Positions 36,390-44,540 of a stretch of 64,000 nucleotides of DNA are shown here, piece by piece. The notes below the pieces were generated by a model. That model worked only from the letters and a program-made list of their open reading frames with translations. It did not search any database and was not told the origin of the DNA. Positions within the stretch are counted from its first letter, which is position 1; each line of letters opens with the position of its first letter. The stretch is taken from the NCBI RefSeq assembly GCF_030546645.1, contig NZ_JAUOTO010000001.1, forward strand, positions 853,501 to 917,500, given 5' to 3'. Origin of the DNA: Flavitalea plasmicola (GTDB taxonomy: Bacteria > Bacteroidota > Bacteroidia > Chitinophagales > Chitinophagaceae). Both the position numbers and the translations under genes were made by a program.

Positions 36390-38606
36390 ATGCAACAGAT
36401 GTTTTTTCGCCGGATATTGGCGATAGGGGTCTCTTTGTCTCTTTTTGGGGCGGCACAGGGGCAGCAGAAATTTATCATCAGGGGAGAGATAGGGAAGAAC
36501 AACGATGGGAAGCTGGTGAGGATACATAGTTATAAGGGGCAGCTGGATGATTCCGCTGTCGTTAAGAATGGTAAATTCCAATTCGGGGGAAAGATCAGTC
36601 ACCCGTATGAAACCTATATCAGCATTCCCCCGGCCGGTAAACAGCCTCTAACCGTTGGGAGCGTTGTCCCGATGCCGGATATGCAGGATTTTTATCTGTC
36701 GGCCGGTGTGACGACCATCAAGGGGGCAAACCTTGCTACGGCCAGCATCGATAATCCCGTGCAGAAAGATTTTATGGAATTAAAAACAGAGAAAAAGCCG
36801 TTGGAAGATAAGATCAACGCTCTCGGAGGGCGCATTTATTTCAGCAAGGACAAGGATTCGATCAGGATGTTCAAGGCGGAGAGGAAGGCATTGACCGCCC
36901 GGATGGCCCAGGTCGAACTAACGTTTGTACGACGGCATCCCGACTCCTATGTGGCATTTGATGTGGTAGAGAGCCAATATTTCGTGATTGAAGATCCGGT
37001 TACTTTCGAGGCTATGTACAATGCGCTGGATCCTAAGTTCAGGAGCTCTGAGACAGGTGTGAAAATGTCGGATGCGCTTGCGGCCGCGAAGCTGGTGGTG
37101 ATCGGACAGCCGGCGGCACAGTTTACACAGCATGATGCCAACGATCAGCCCGTGTCCTTGTCTTCTTTCCGGGGGAAATACGTGCTGGTGGATTTCTGGG
37201 CCAGTTGGTGCGGACCATGCCGGATGGAATATCCTTACCTGCATAAAGCGTATGATAAGTATAAGGATAAGAACTTCGAGATACTGGGGGTGTCTTTGGA
37301 CAGTAAAAAAGATATTTGGATAAAGGCCATTAAGGACAACAATTTTCAATGGCCGTTGGTATGCGATCTTAAAGGATTCAAGAATGAGGCGGCGCTGGCA
37401 TACGGAGTACATGCCATTCCTCAAAATTTCCTGGTCGATCCGCAAGGGATCATCATCGCAAAGAACATGCGGGGCGATGACCTGCTCGACAAACTGGAGG
37501 AAGTGCTCCAGCCTGTAGCAGGAGAGATACACGGCGGCACAGCTACAGTGAATGTGAATGTTGGCCAGGTGAAAGCGAATACGGTGTACCTGGCTTACCA
37601 GATAGGAGAGGAGCATTATGTTGATTCCGCCAGGCTGAAGGATGGTAAATGTACATTGCATGTCAATGTTCCTTCTCCTATACCCGCTATGCTATGGCTG
37701 GATAACAGGGGATTTGGCTATGCCAGTGGTAACCGGCCTGATCTTCTGATCCTTTGCCTGGAGCCGGGAACTATTCATGTAGAGACCAGCGATTCCGTTA
37801 AGAAGGCGACGATAACAGGTGGGCCGCTGAATGCGGAGCTGAATGTGTACAGGAAATTTATTTCAGATCCTGTGGGGCGGCTGGAAGACCTGAATGCGCA
37901 GATGATGTTGGCGTCTCCTGAAAAAAGGAAGGATTCGGTGTTCTGCAATGGCATCTGGGACCAGATGCGTGTAGAGGTTGGGCAACTGAAAGAGCTGCAA
38001 ACGGATTTCATCAGGCAAAATCCTGATAATTATGGGAGCCTGGAGGCATTGATGGGTGTAGCAGGGACCAATATCAACCCGGATATCATCGGCCCTTTGT
38101 ATAAAGGGTTGTCGGAGAGGCTTCGGAACTCCGTAGCCGGAAAAGAGATGGAGGAAAAGCTGGAGACGGCCCGCAAGACAAGTATAGGTGCCATGGCGCC
38201 TGATTTCACACAGAATAATACGAATGACAAGCCTGTGAAGCTGTCCGATTTCCGGGGAAAGTATGTATTGCTGGATTTTTGGGCCAGCTGGTGCGGGCCT
38301 TGCCGGGCAGAGAACCCTAACTACGTAAAAGCGTACCATAAGTACAAGGATAAGAACTTTACATTATTGGGTGTATCCCTGGACAGGAAAGAAGAGAAGA
38401 ATGCCTGGCTGGCTGCGATCAGGAAGGATGGATTGGAGTGGCCGCAGGTGTCGGATTTGAAGTATTGGTATAATGATGTGGCCAAATTATATGATGTCCG
38501 GTCTGTTCCTCAGAATTACCTCATCGGTCCGAATGGGAAGATCATAGCCAAAAATTTAAGAGGGGAGGAGTTGTTAAGAAAACTGGAGGAGATCATCAGA
38601 CCCTGA
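36390..38606 (+). CDS. Double thioredoxin-like (TlpA/ResA-type) protein, internally duplicated
   Basis: This is a 738-residue exported protein (signal peptide about 1-24) made of two similar halves. Each half has a DUF4369-like beta domain followed by a helical linker and an AhpC/TSA-thioredoxin domain. The active sites are CGPC at 274-277 and CGPC at 635-638, both in the context DFWASWCGPCR. The flanking segments (KYVLxDFWASWCGPCR, AYxKYKDKNF, LGVSLD, AKNxRGxxLL) are nearly identical between halves, so a duplication-fusion is clear. It is the last gene of the SusCD operon, 16 bp after the PKD-like gene, and probably reduces or isomerises disulfides of the operon's substrate or proteins in the periplasm. 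Confidence 0.92.
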   Translation: MQQMFFRRILAIGVSLSLFGAAQGQQKFIIRGEIGKNNDGKLVRIHSYKGQLDDSAVVKNGKFQFGGKISHPYETYISIPPAGKQPLTVGSVVPMPDMQDFYLSAGVTTIKGANLATASIDNPVQKDFMELKTEKKPLEDKINALGGRIYFSKDKDSIRMFKAERKALTARMAQVELTFVRRHPDSYVAFDVVESQYFVIEDPVTFEAMYNALDPKFRSSETGVKMSDALAAAKLVVIGQPAAQFTQHDANDQPVSLSSFRGKYVLVDFWASWCGPCRMEYPYLHKAYDKYKDKNFEILGVSLDSKKDIWIKAIKDNNFQWPLVCDLKGFKNEAALAYGVHAIPQNFLVDPQGIIIAKNMRGDDLLDKLEEVLQPVAGEIHGGTATVNVNVGQVKANTVYLAYQIGEEHYVDSARLKDGKCTLHVNVPSPIPAMLWLDNRGFGYASGNRPDLLILCLEPGTIHVETSDSVKKATITGGPLNAELNVYRKFISDPVGRLEDLNAQMMLASPEKRKDSVFCNGIWDQMRVEVGQLKELQTDFIRQNPDNYGSLEALMGVAGTNINPDIIGPLYKGLSERLRNSVAGKEMEEKLETARKTSIGAMAPDFTQNNTNDKPVKLSDFRGKYVLLDFWASWCGPCRAENPNYVKAYHKYKDKNFTLLGVSLDRKEEKNAWLAAIRKDGLEWPQVSDLKYWYNDVAKLYDVRSVPQNYLIGPNGKIIAKNLRGEELLRKLEEIIRP

Positions 38607-38632
38607 AGCAGACCCTAAAGGTATCTCATCCT

Positions 38633-39463
38633 CTAGTCATATAGCGCCTTGTACTCTCCGTATATCGTTGCGGCACCGCCTGATGGTGTGGCGGCGGTAC
38701 CATAGAATTTGCCTGATACGACAATCCCTATGACGTATTTGCTGGACCCATAGGAAGTGTCGACAACGATAGTCATTGCCTTGCCTGTCGTGGTTGGATC
38801 AGCGCGGAAGAAGGTGTCGGTTGCATGTGTGTAATAGAATGCCGTGCCCGGAGTGGTAGTTGAAAAGGTGCCAAGGGGACGGGGGTGATTGTAACCTTGG
38901 ATGATCGCCCCCTGCGACAGGGGAACGATGATATGAAAGAAGGTGTCGCTGGTGGGGCCTGAAGCACCGGCGAATTCGACTGTGGGCGTATAGGTGATAT
39001 AGTTCAGGACACCGTGGAAGGGTTTGCTGTCTGCGGTAAAGCGGTACTGACCTTCTGGGAGAGAAGAGTCTACGATGCTGATGGAAAATTGGCAATAGGT
39101 GTTGCTCCAAACGATGGGGTAGGACGGTTTGCCCGTACCCCGGAAGACACCGAAAGGATGCATGCGGACCTTGTTGATGCCGGTCGTGGTGAATTTACCG
39201 GAGTCGGCAAAGAAAACACCATTGATAATATCCGTTTTGATATTATAGGTCCCGATCGATTTGACGTCGAGGGTGAGCTCGACATAGTTGGAGTCGGGCT
39301 CGGCCGGTGCGTCCTTGTAAAAGTTACCATGAACGGTATAGGGAAGGCAGTAGCCTTTAGCGTCCTGGAGGGAGCCCGTAGCGATGCCTATATTGGGGTC
39401 TGTCTTTTTGCAAGCTATTGCTGCTATTGTGACTATCAGTAGAAGAAGGAAAAGCTTTCTCAT
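38633..39463 (-). CDS. Lipoprotein of unknown function, paralogue of next gene
   Basis: This is a 276-residue lipoprotein (lipobox AIAC, Cys18) converging with the double-thioredoxin gene. The middle region shares with the neighbour at 39481 the pattern YCLPYTVHGNFYKDAPAEPDSNYVEL...VKSIGTYNI...NGVFFADSGKFTTTGINKVRM...FGVF. Two or three Ig-like beta domains seem likely. The C-terminal half is Thr/Gly-rich. No family is recognised, and its function is unknown. Confidence 0.78.
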   Translation of the reverse strand: MRKLFLLLLIVTIAAIACKKTDPNIGIATGSLQDAKGYCLPYTVHGNFYKDAPAEPDSNYVELTLDVKSIGTYNIKTDIINGVFFADSGKFTTTGINKVRMHPFGVFRGTGKPSYPIVWSNTYCQFSISIVDSSLPEGQYRFTADSKPFHGVLNYITYTPTVEFAGASGPTSDTFFHIIVPLSQGAIIQGYNHPRPLGTFSTTTPGTAFYYTHATDTFFRADPTTTGKAMTIVVDTSYGSSKYVIGIVVSGKFYGTAATPSGGAATIYGEYKALYD

Positions 39464-39480
39464 GCTCTGGTTTGATATGG

Positions 39481-40353
39481 TTAATTGCCGAGTTTAAATC
39501 TGGAATGGGTGATGTTGACGATCTTTTGATCTGAAACCCTGAGTGCGGTCCCGTTGAAGGTGCCCGTTATCACGCCGCCTACGTCGCCATTGAAGTGAAT
39601 ATTGATAAGGGCTCCGGGCGTTTGGTAGTCCGCGTAATAAATGGGATTGTAGCCATTGGGGGCGCTGAAGAAACCCCAGGTCTGCGCGGGCGAAATGTTG
39701 GTAGGGTAGTCGACAGTATCGGGACGCCCATTGCTTTCAAAAGGGAAAAAGGCATCCATTTGCAAAACGGTATCCTGCGCACCGGAGGCCAGATAGCCTT
39801 GGAATTCGAAGCTAAAACCAGTGTATTCAGGCAGTTGGTAGACAGGGGCGACACAGGCGCCGTGATAGGTTTGGCCTTCGACAGTAAACTCCCATGTATT
39901 AGCCGCCATCGATCTGCCGAGACTATCGTGAATGAGAATATCCAGCTGACAAACGGATGTGTCGAACACGAGGGGATAACTGATCTCGGCGGGGGCAATG
40001 AATGTGCCGAAGGCTTTGAGGCGGACCACTTTCTGGCCTGTGTCCGGGAAGGTACCGGTGGCCCTGAATTGCACGCCATTGCGGTGATAGGTATTAATGT
40101 CATAAATGCCCGGGCTGATGACATAGACATCGACGTCTATATAATTGGAGTCAGTCTCCGCGGGAATGCCATTATAAAAGGTGCCGTGCACGATGGTGGG
40201 AAGGCATTCGCCGTCCTTGCCTTTGATAAGATAGCCTTTGGCGGCGACGTTTGGCAAAGGTGTTTTTTTACAGCCCATAAAGATCAGCAGGATCGGGGAA
40301 ATGATCATAAGAGCATACAGGATAAGGCTACGCCTGGTGGGCATGCTTTTCAT
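39481..40353 (-). CDS. Lipoprotein of unknown function, tandem paralogue
   Basis: This is a 290-residue lipoprotein (signal segment LILYALMIISPILLIFMGC). The ATG at 40353 (MKSMPTRRSL) is preferred over the frame start at 40371 because it begins just before the basic n-region. It is similar to the previous gene over about residues 45-160 (LPTIVHGTFYNGIPAETDSNY, DINTYHRNGVQFRATGTFPDTG, AFGTFIAPAEISYPLVF). The two genes lie 17 bp apart on the same strand, so they form a tandem-duplicated unit. Confidence 0.78.
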   Translation of the reverse strand: MKSMPTRRSLILYALMIISPILLIFMGCKKTPLPNVAAKGYLIKGKDGECLPTIVHGTFYNGIPAETDSNYIDVDVYVISPGIYDINTYHRNGVQFRATGTFPDTGQKVVRLKAFGTFIAPAEISYPLVFDTSVCQLDILIHDSLGRSMAANTWEFTVEGQTYHGACVAPVYQLPEYTGFSFEFQGYLASGAQDTVLQMDAFFPFESNGRPDTVDYPTNISPAQTWGFFSAPNGYNPIYYADYQTPGALINIHFNGDVGGVITGTFNGTALRVSDQKIVNITHSRFKLGN

Positions 40354-40589
40354 AGCAGGTTGATTATACAATTAATAATAAAGAATAATATTGCTGGAAA
40401 AACTGACTTTAAGAGGATTTGAAGACTTCAGCAGAAGCAGGATTTTACTTACACAAATTTTATGCCTGTTTTAAAGTTTATTCTACATAAGTAATTATAA
40501 CACGCGATGTTTGATTTGAAAGGAAGAATTCAGGAGAAGGCTCTATTTAATTGGTTCACCGGCTGGCTGTCGGAGTTTTCTTATATATT

Positions 40590-41018
40590 TCACCCATAGT
40601 AGGAAAATCCGGGAGTTGTTTTTACTCCTTCAATATTAGATTTTTCCAAAGCGATTTTCATGGCGGAAGAGATAAAAATCCCACCGCTGCTTTCGTGGCA
40701 CCAAATTTTCATTCCTGAATGATCTACTATATGTAATGTATCTGGAGTAATTCTGTTTTCAATGTAAATGCGATGATATCCTTCAAAATATTTGTCTAAA
40801 ACACGGTCATAAATCGAGACGCCATGAGAAGCCAATGGAACATCGGGGTGCTGCTGAAAGAAGGAAAGCAACGGCTGTTTAACAATTATATATAGCCCAC
40901 ATGCTATTATGGGCGTCCACTCTCCGTCTCTTGTCACTATGTAGTTGCTATCGTCGCATTTGTAAAGAAGTGCAGCGTAAAATGTATTGGCTAGATGCCA
41001 GATGGGACAGTGGTTCAT
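40590..41018 (-). CDS. Hypothetical protein beside tRNA-tail copy B
   Basis: This is a 142-residue protein of unknown function. The frame opens at 41135, inside the displaced tRNA tail and through a hairpin, which makes that N terminus implausible. The ATG at 41018 (MNHCPIWHLANTFYAALLYKCDDSNYIV) removes it. The remaining sequence has no signal peptide and is moderately basic, with the segments FFQQHPDVPLASHGVSIYDRVLD and HIVDHSGMKIWCHESSGGIFISSAM. It is the last gene before the tail-bounded unit array. Confidence 0.6.
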   Translation of the reverse strand: MNHCPIWHLANTFYAALLYKCDDSNYIVTRDGEWTPIIACGLYIIVKQPLLSFFQQHPDVPLASHGVSIYDRVLDKYFEGYHRIYIENRITPDTLHIVDHSGMKIWCHESSGGIFISSAMKIALEKSNIEGVKTTPGFSYYG

Positions 41019-41041
41019 ATTGTAGGAAAGGTACAAAGAGT

Positions 41042-41068
41042 GAGGCCACCTTTGGATGAGGTGGCCTC
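41042..41068. terminator. Hairpin adjacent to tail copy B
   Basis: GAGGCCACC / GGTGGCCTC, a perfect 9-bp stem with a 9-nt loop, lies 26 bp left of the tail. It lacks a long T-run but has the same position as hairpins at the other tails. Confidence 0.6.
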
Positions 41069-41093
41069 TTAAAATTTGTGCCGTAAGGCGAGT

Positions 41094-41227
41094 GTACCGC
41101 GTAGGGGAATCGAATTCCAACCCGCGATCTTTCAAAATTCTCCTTCATGGTTATCAATATTTTACAAGAGCTTTTTAATTGAAAGCGGTTATTTTTAGTC
41201 CCTTTTTTGGTCCCCGTTCTGATCCCT
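41094..41227 (-). repeat. Displaced tRNA-Glu tail copy B with arm-type repeats
   Basis: The tail GTACCGCGTAGGGGAATCGA is followed about 98 bp later by three direct repeats, TTTTTAGTCCC (41192-41202), TTTTTTGGTCCCC (41203-41215) and GTTCTGATCCCT (41216-41227). These have the same arrangement as in copies E, F and G but with CCC where the others have CAC. The stop codon region of the ATPase gene (41226) overlaps the last repeat. Confidence 0.8.
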
Positions 41228-42407
41228 ACTTTCCGTTTTGCAATTCACTCATCATTTCTATTATCGGGATAGCGGTAATCTCCTTCGTCACCGGAAATCT
41301 TTCCTTTCCAGGATATACGATAAATCGTTTCGTGGCTTCGATGTCGTCACAGCCCAAGTGGAATCCTTTTGAAACAGACGGAGCTTGCGAGCGTTTAATC
41401 TCAATGGCGTATCTTTCTTTGCTGTTCTTCTCGATCACCAAATCCACTTCCGCTCCTGCCGACGTTCGATAGAACCATGGGGTAATTCCAGTAGGGAGGA
41501 CCGACAAAAGGTTTTCCAGAACAAACCCTTCCCAACTTGCTCCTACCACTGGATGACCTAAGAGGTCGTCGATAGTGGTCAAATTCAGAAGGGCATGCGT
41601 GATACCACTATCACGAATATAGATTTTAGGTGCTTTTACTAGTCGTTTGCCAACATTCCCCGACCAAGGACGAAGTGTGCGGATAAGCAAGAGGTCTTCC
41701 AGTAATTCAACATAACGTTTTGCAGTCGTAGCGGCAACATCCAGGTTATTACCTAATTGAGCAATATTGAGCTGCCCTCCCTGGCTATGGGCAAGCATAG
41801 TCCAAAGATTTCGCAGTGTGACAGCCGGTATCCGGGGACCAAGTTGCGGAACATCCCTTTCCAGATAAGTATTGATGAAATTTAATCGCCAACGAAGGCT
41901 GGCCTCGTCACTTTTGGCTAGAAAACTATCGGGGAAGCCTCCGCGTAACCATAAATGATCGAGATCGGTTGATTTTTTTTGATTTATCTCTGCTACAGTA
42001 AACCCCGATAACTCCTTATATGCAATACGCCCAGCCAACGATTCTGAAGACTGCTTCAGGAGATCCAGTGACGCGGAACCAAGTATAAGAAACTGACCAG
42101 TCCTTAGACCTTCTCTCCGCCTCCGATCGATAACACCGCGAAGAATTTGAAATAGCTCGGGCACACGCTGAATTTCATCAAGAATAATCAGTTTGCCCTT
42201 GTGCAGTTCGAAATAGTCTTCAGGTTCCCTAAGTTTAGCAGCTTCTGAGGGAGTTTCGAGGTCAAGATAGATCGGCTCAGGGTTTATAGATGCGGCGATG
42301 GCTTCAGCCAAGGTGGTCTTCCCGACCTGTCGAGGCCCAAGTACTCCTACAGCAGGGAATTCTTCCAGCAATTCTGCGATTTCCGTCTGAGCTTGTCTTT
42401 TAATCAT
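41226..42407 (-). CDS. DUF4143-type AAA+ ATPase
   Basis: This is a 393-residue P-loop ATPase with Walker A GPRQVGKTT (24-32) and Walker B LIILDEIQ (72-79), then a sensor-like LILGSASLDLL and a C-terminal DUF4143 domain with a PD-(D/E)xK-nuclease-like core (SAGAEVDLVIEKN...YAIEIKRS). Proteins of this layout are often attributed to mobile or defence-associated functions, but their biology is unclear. The start ATG lies beside a sigma-70-like -10/-35 arrangement (42415-42442). A second copy of that promoter and start codon occurs at 43648, without the gene. Confidence 0.92.
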   Translation of the reverse strand: MIKRQAQTEIAELLEEFPAVGVLGPRQVGKTTLAEAIAASINPEPIYLDLETPSEAAKLREPEDYFELHKGKLIILDEIQRVPELFQILRGVIDRRRREGLRTGQFLILGSASLDLLKQSSESLAGRIAYKELSGFTVAEINQKKSTDLDHLWLRGGFPDSFLAKSDEASLRWRLNFINTYLERDVPQLGPRIPAVTLRNLWTMLAHSQGGQLNIAQLGNNLDVAATTAKRYVELLEDLLLIRTLRPWSGNVGKRLVKAPKIYIRDSGITHALLNLTTIDDLLGHPVVGASWEGFVLENLLSVLPTGITPWFYRTSAGAEVDLVIEKNSKERYAIEIKRSQAPSVSKGFHLGCDDIEATKRFIVYPGKERFPVTKEITAIPIIEMMSELQNGK

Positions 42408-42414
42408 TCTTGCA

Positions 42415-42442
42415 ATTATAGCACAAAATGATCGATTTGCAA
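42415..42442 (-). promoter_or_regulatory. Promoter of the DUF4143 ATPase gene, sigma-70-like
   Basis: Read on the minus strand: TTGCAA, 16 bp, TATAAT, with a TG ahead of the -10. The inverted arms CTTGCAA and TTGCAAG flank the -10. The TTGCAA/TATAAT pair resembles the enterobacterial rather than the Bacteroidota consensus. Confidence 0.5.
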
Positions 42443-42512
42443 GGATAAAAGTAATATAAATAACCCCAAAAAGTAAACAAAATGTCTATATTTTGGTGTA
42501 AATCAGACGTTT

Positions 42513-43322
42513 ATGATTGGTTTGTCATCAGTTCAGTGGGTCGTGCAAAAGAATCTTACTAACAGTAACGACTTTTCCGCTCTTGAGAAGGCCTGCCGGG
42601 AATTGAAGATTTCGTTTGTTGGAATTGACGTGATTCCTTTCTCCAATGAACTTCCTGACTTTGATTGGAAGCCGAAAAACATTTTTTATGGCTCGACGAC
42701 TTTCAATAACCTGGCATACTCAAACAAGGAGTTAAGCGCAGGCGTTTTCTTTAACCCGACTACTTTTTCGATTGAACGTTATATAAAAGAATGGGGACAA
42801 TACATGCTAAACTATGGAGCGATAGTAACAACGTTCGAAGAACTGGCGCAAACTGAGTATGATCCAGAAAGAATGCTTTTTATTCGACCGGATGACGACG
42901 GAAAGTCATTTGCAGGCGAAGTGCTAAGATTTGACGAATACCACGAATGGTTTGAAAGACTAAAGATGATTGAAAACGCAGGCATTTCTGGAAAAACAAG
43001 AATTATCGTAGGCGAACCATTCCATATCGGAAGAGAATGGCGGCTCTGGTGCGTCGACAAAAAGGTTATCGCCGCCACGCTGTATCGAAATAAATTCAAA
43101 TTGGAAAAACTTAGAGGCTGTCCAAACGAGGTAATTTCATTTGCGGAAGCGCGCTGTCTTCAGTTTGCTCCGCATGACGTGTTTGTAATGGACGTTTGCG
43201 AAACGGGCGGAGACCTTTATATTGTGGAATGCAACTGCATGAATGCAGCGGGCTTTTATCATGCTGACATCGAGGCGATCGTCTCTAATATTACAAATTA
43301 TTTGTTGGACCAGACAGATTAA
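42513..43322 (+). CDS. ATP-grasp domain protein (DUF4343-like)
   Basis: This is a 269-residue soluble protein with an ATP-grasp layout: an N-terminal alpha/beta domain (MIGLSSVQWVVQKN...SFVGIDVIPFS), then LFIRPDDDGKSFAGEVLRFDEY, EWRLWCVDKKVIAATLYR, and the metal-site region FVMDVCETGGDLYIVECNCMNAAGFYHAD, where acidic and Asn residues bind Mg-ATP. ATP-grasp enzymes ligate carboxylates to amines or thiols; the substrate is unknown. It is divergent from the DUF4143 ATPase with 105 bp between, in the same tail-bounded unit. Confidence 0.85.
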   Translation: MIGLSSVQWVVQKNLTNSNDFSALEKACRELKISFVGIDVIPFSNELPDFDWKPKNIFYGSTTFNNLAYSNKELSAGVFFNPTTFSIERYIKEWGQYMLNYGAIVTTFEELAQTEYDPERMLFIRPDDDGKSFAGEVLRFDEYHEWFERLKMIENAGISGKTRIIVGEPFHIGREWRLWCVDKKVIAATLYRNKFKLEKLRGCPNEVISFAEARCLQFAPHDVFVMDVCETGGDLYIVECNCMNAAGFYHADIEAIVSNITNYLLDQTD

Positions 43323-43417
43323 CCCTTTTCGTAGAGTTCCAATTTTCTACCTTGCCGGTAGAATTCCGCCAGTTGTTCCGGAATGGCCGATCTAATGACG
43401 AGCAATTTCAAATCCAT
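43319..43417 (-). pseudogene. N-terminal remnant of a VOC/glyoxalase-family gene
   Basis: A 32-codon reading frame starts at an ATG at 43417 and ends with TAA. Its opening, MDLKLLVIRSAIPEQLAEFY, matches the usual start of VOC (vicinal oxygen chelate) proteins; the frame then loses similarity and stops, so the rest of the domain is missing. It overlaps the end of the ATP-grasp gene by a few bases on the opposite strand. Confidence 0.5.
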
Positions 43418-43487
43418 AGCTTAAAGATACTGCGGAAAGATATTCTAATTCGTACGGGAATCCTTTCGATCGGGAACAATAAAAAAC

Positions 43488-43513
43488 CGCTTGTAAATAT
43501 TTAATTACAAGCG
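43488..43513. terminator. Hairpin adjacent to tail copy C
   Basis: CGCTTGTAA / TTACAAGCG, a perfect 9-bp stem with an 8-nt loop, ends 14 bp before the tail. Confidence 0.55.
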
Positions 43514-43527
43514 CTTAGATTCGGTGT

Positions 43528-43543
43528 GTACCGCGTAGGGGAG
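43528..43543 (-). repeat. Displaced tRNA-Glu tail copy C, truncated
   Basis: GTACCGCGTAGGGGAG matches the tail for the first 15 bases and then diverges. No arm-type repeats follow; a perfect palindrome CTTGTCCGGACAAG is at 43603-43616. Confidence 0.7.
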
Positions 43544-43645
43544 AAATATCTAACCAGATTTTGCTTGATTTACAGACATTTAATGAATTGTCTGGGTAAA
43601 AGCTTGTCCGGACAAGAAGGGAAGGGGCTGTTTTTAGAATGCAAT

Positions 43646-43683
43646 CATCCTTGTAATTATAACATTGAATGAGTGATTTGCAA
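43646..43683 (-). pseudogene. Orphan promoter and start codon of a deleted DUF4143-type ATPase gene
   Basis: Read on the minus strand, this stretch repeats the ATPase promoter at 42415-42442 (TTGCAA at 43678-43683, 16 bp, TATAAT at 43656-43661) and then a start ATG at 43648 followed by ATT, like the intact gene. The reading frame stops after a few codons, so the gene body is gone. Confidence 0.55.
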
Positions 43684-43765
43684 GGAAGGAGGGTTGTTAA
43701 GAGTAAAAAATAGCCTATTGATGGTATTAAATATCGGATAATTTTACCTATTTATTGGATAAAAA

Positions 43766-44173
43766 ATGCTGATAAAGCCTTTTTTTCGTAACCTTCGGAA
43801 AGAGCTGACAAAAATGCCCAAAGGGTTTTTGTTGGATTCCGGGTTGCGCAACAGCCTGTTGAATAACTTTCAATTGATCCCTGAAGGATTGGACAAAGGA
43901 GAGCTTTGGGAAACTGCCCTCTTCAGGGCATTGTCGGATAAATACGGATGGGATAATATATATTATTGGCGTACAGCTGATGGAAATGAGGTGGATTTTA
44001 TATTGCCAGAAATTGGGGTCCCTTTTGCTGTTGAAGCCAAATATGATGAAGCTGCTATCAAACCCTCTAAATACAAGAAGTTCACGGAAACCTATCCGGA
44101 AATTCCATTGCATTTCGCATGGCTTTATCCTTTCAGCGAAGATTTTTTTAGAAAACCGGCCTTCCAACAATGA
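43766..44173 (+). pseudogene. C-terminal fragment of a second DUF4143-type ATPase
   Basis: This is a 135-codon frame that covers only the C-terminal DUF4143 portion: GFLLDSGLRNSLLNNF (compare RDSGITHALLN in the intact protein), YYWRTADGNEVDFILPE, AVEAKYDE. The Walker A/B domain is absent upstream, where tail C and unrelated sequence lie. Divergence from the ATPase at 41226 shows it came from another subfamily, not a recent duplication. It is likely non-functional. Confidence 0.75.
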
Positions 44174-44240
44174 TTCCTTTATTTGAAAGGCTATTGTGCC
44201 GGGAATTGGTTCGGATTGGCTTGCCAGTATAGGGGAGGCC

Positions 44241-44397
44241 CTATGCAGGGTGATAAGTGTGGACGACGACTCCGCCGGGAAAAGGCTCCACAGCTACCAG
44301 CTTCAGATCGAAAGCCTTTGGAAGATGTTGACGATCGGCAGGCCGGCGCCTAGCAGTACCGGATGGATCACCAGGTAGCAATCATCGAAAAAAGGTA
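44241..44397 (-). pseudogene. Frameshifted C-terminal remnant of a dihydrofolate reductase/RibD-like gene
   Basis: On the minus strand the frame reads FFDDCYLVIHPVLLGAGLPI and, after a frameshift near 44309, FDLKLVAVEPFPGGVVVHTY followed by HPA and a stop. The order YLVIHPVLLGAG...L...GVVV...Y is the usual end of RibD C-terminal/dihydrofolate reductase-like proteins. No upstream part is found. It lies between the DUF4143 fragment and the hypothetical gene. Confidence 0.55.
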
Positions 44398-44540
44398 TAT
44401 GTTTTCAGTTTGCCGTATAACGTGGATACGAGTATATTTATCTCCTGAAAAAATGGTTTATTTTATCTGTCGGTTAACGGGAAGTTCCAAGTATGGTACC
44501 CTCAAAATGAGTTTAAGAAGACTTTCAAATTTTAAAAAAG

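Noticed and set aside
41019..41135. N-terminal extension of the hypothetical gene at 40590
   Set aside because: It would be translated from the displaced tRNA tail and a terminator hairpin; a good ATG lies at 41018.
43528..43543. Second tRNA gene at a tail
   Set aside because: Only the 3' part of the tRNA is present at each displaced tail; no acceptor 5' arm, D arm or anticodon arm precedes it.
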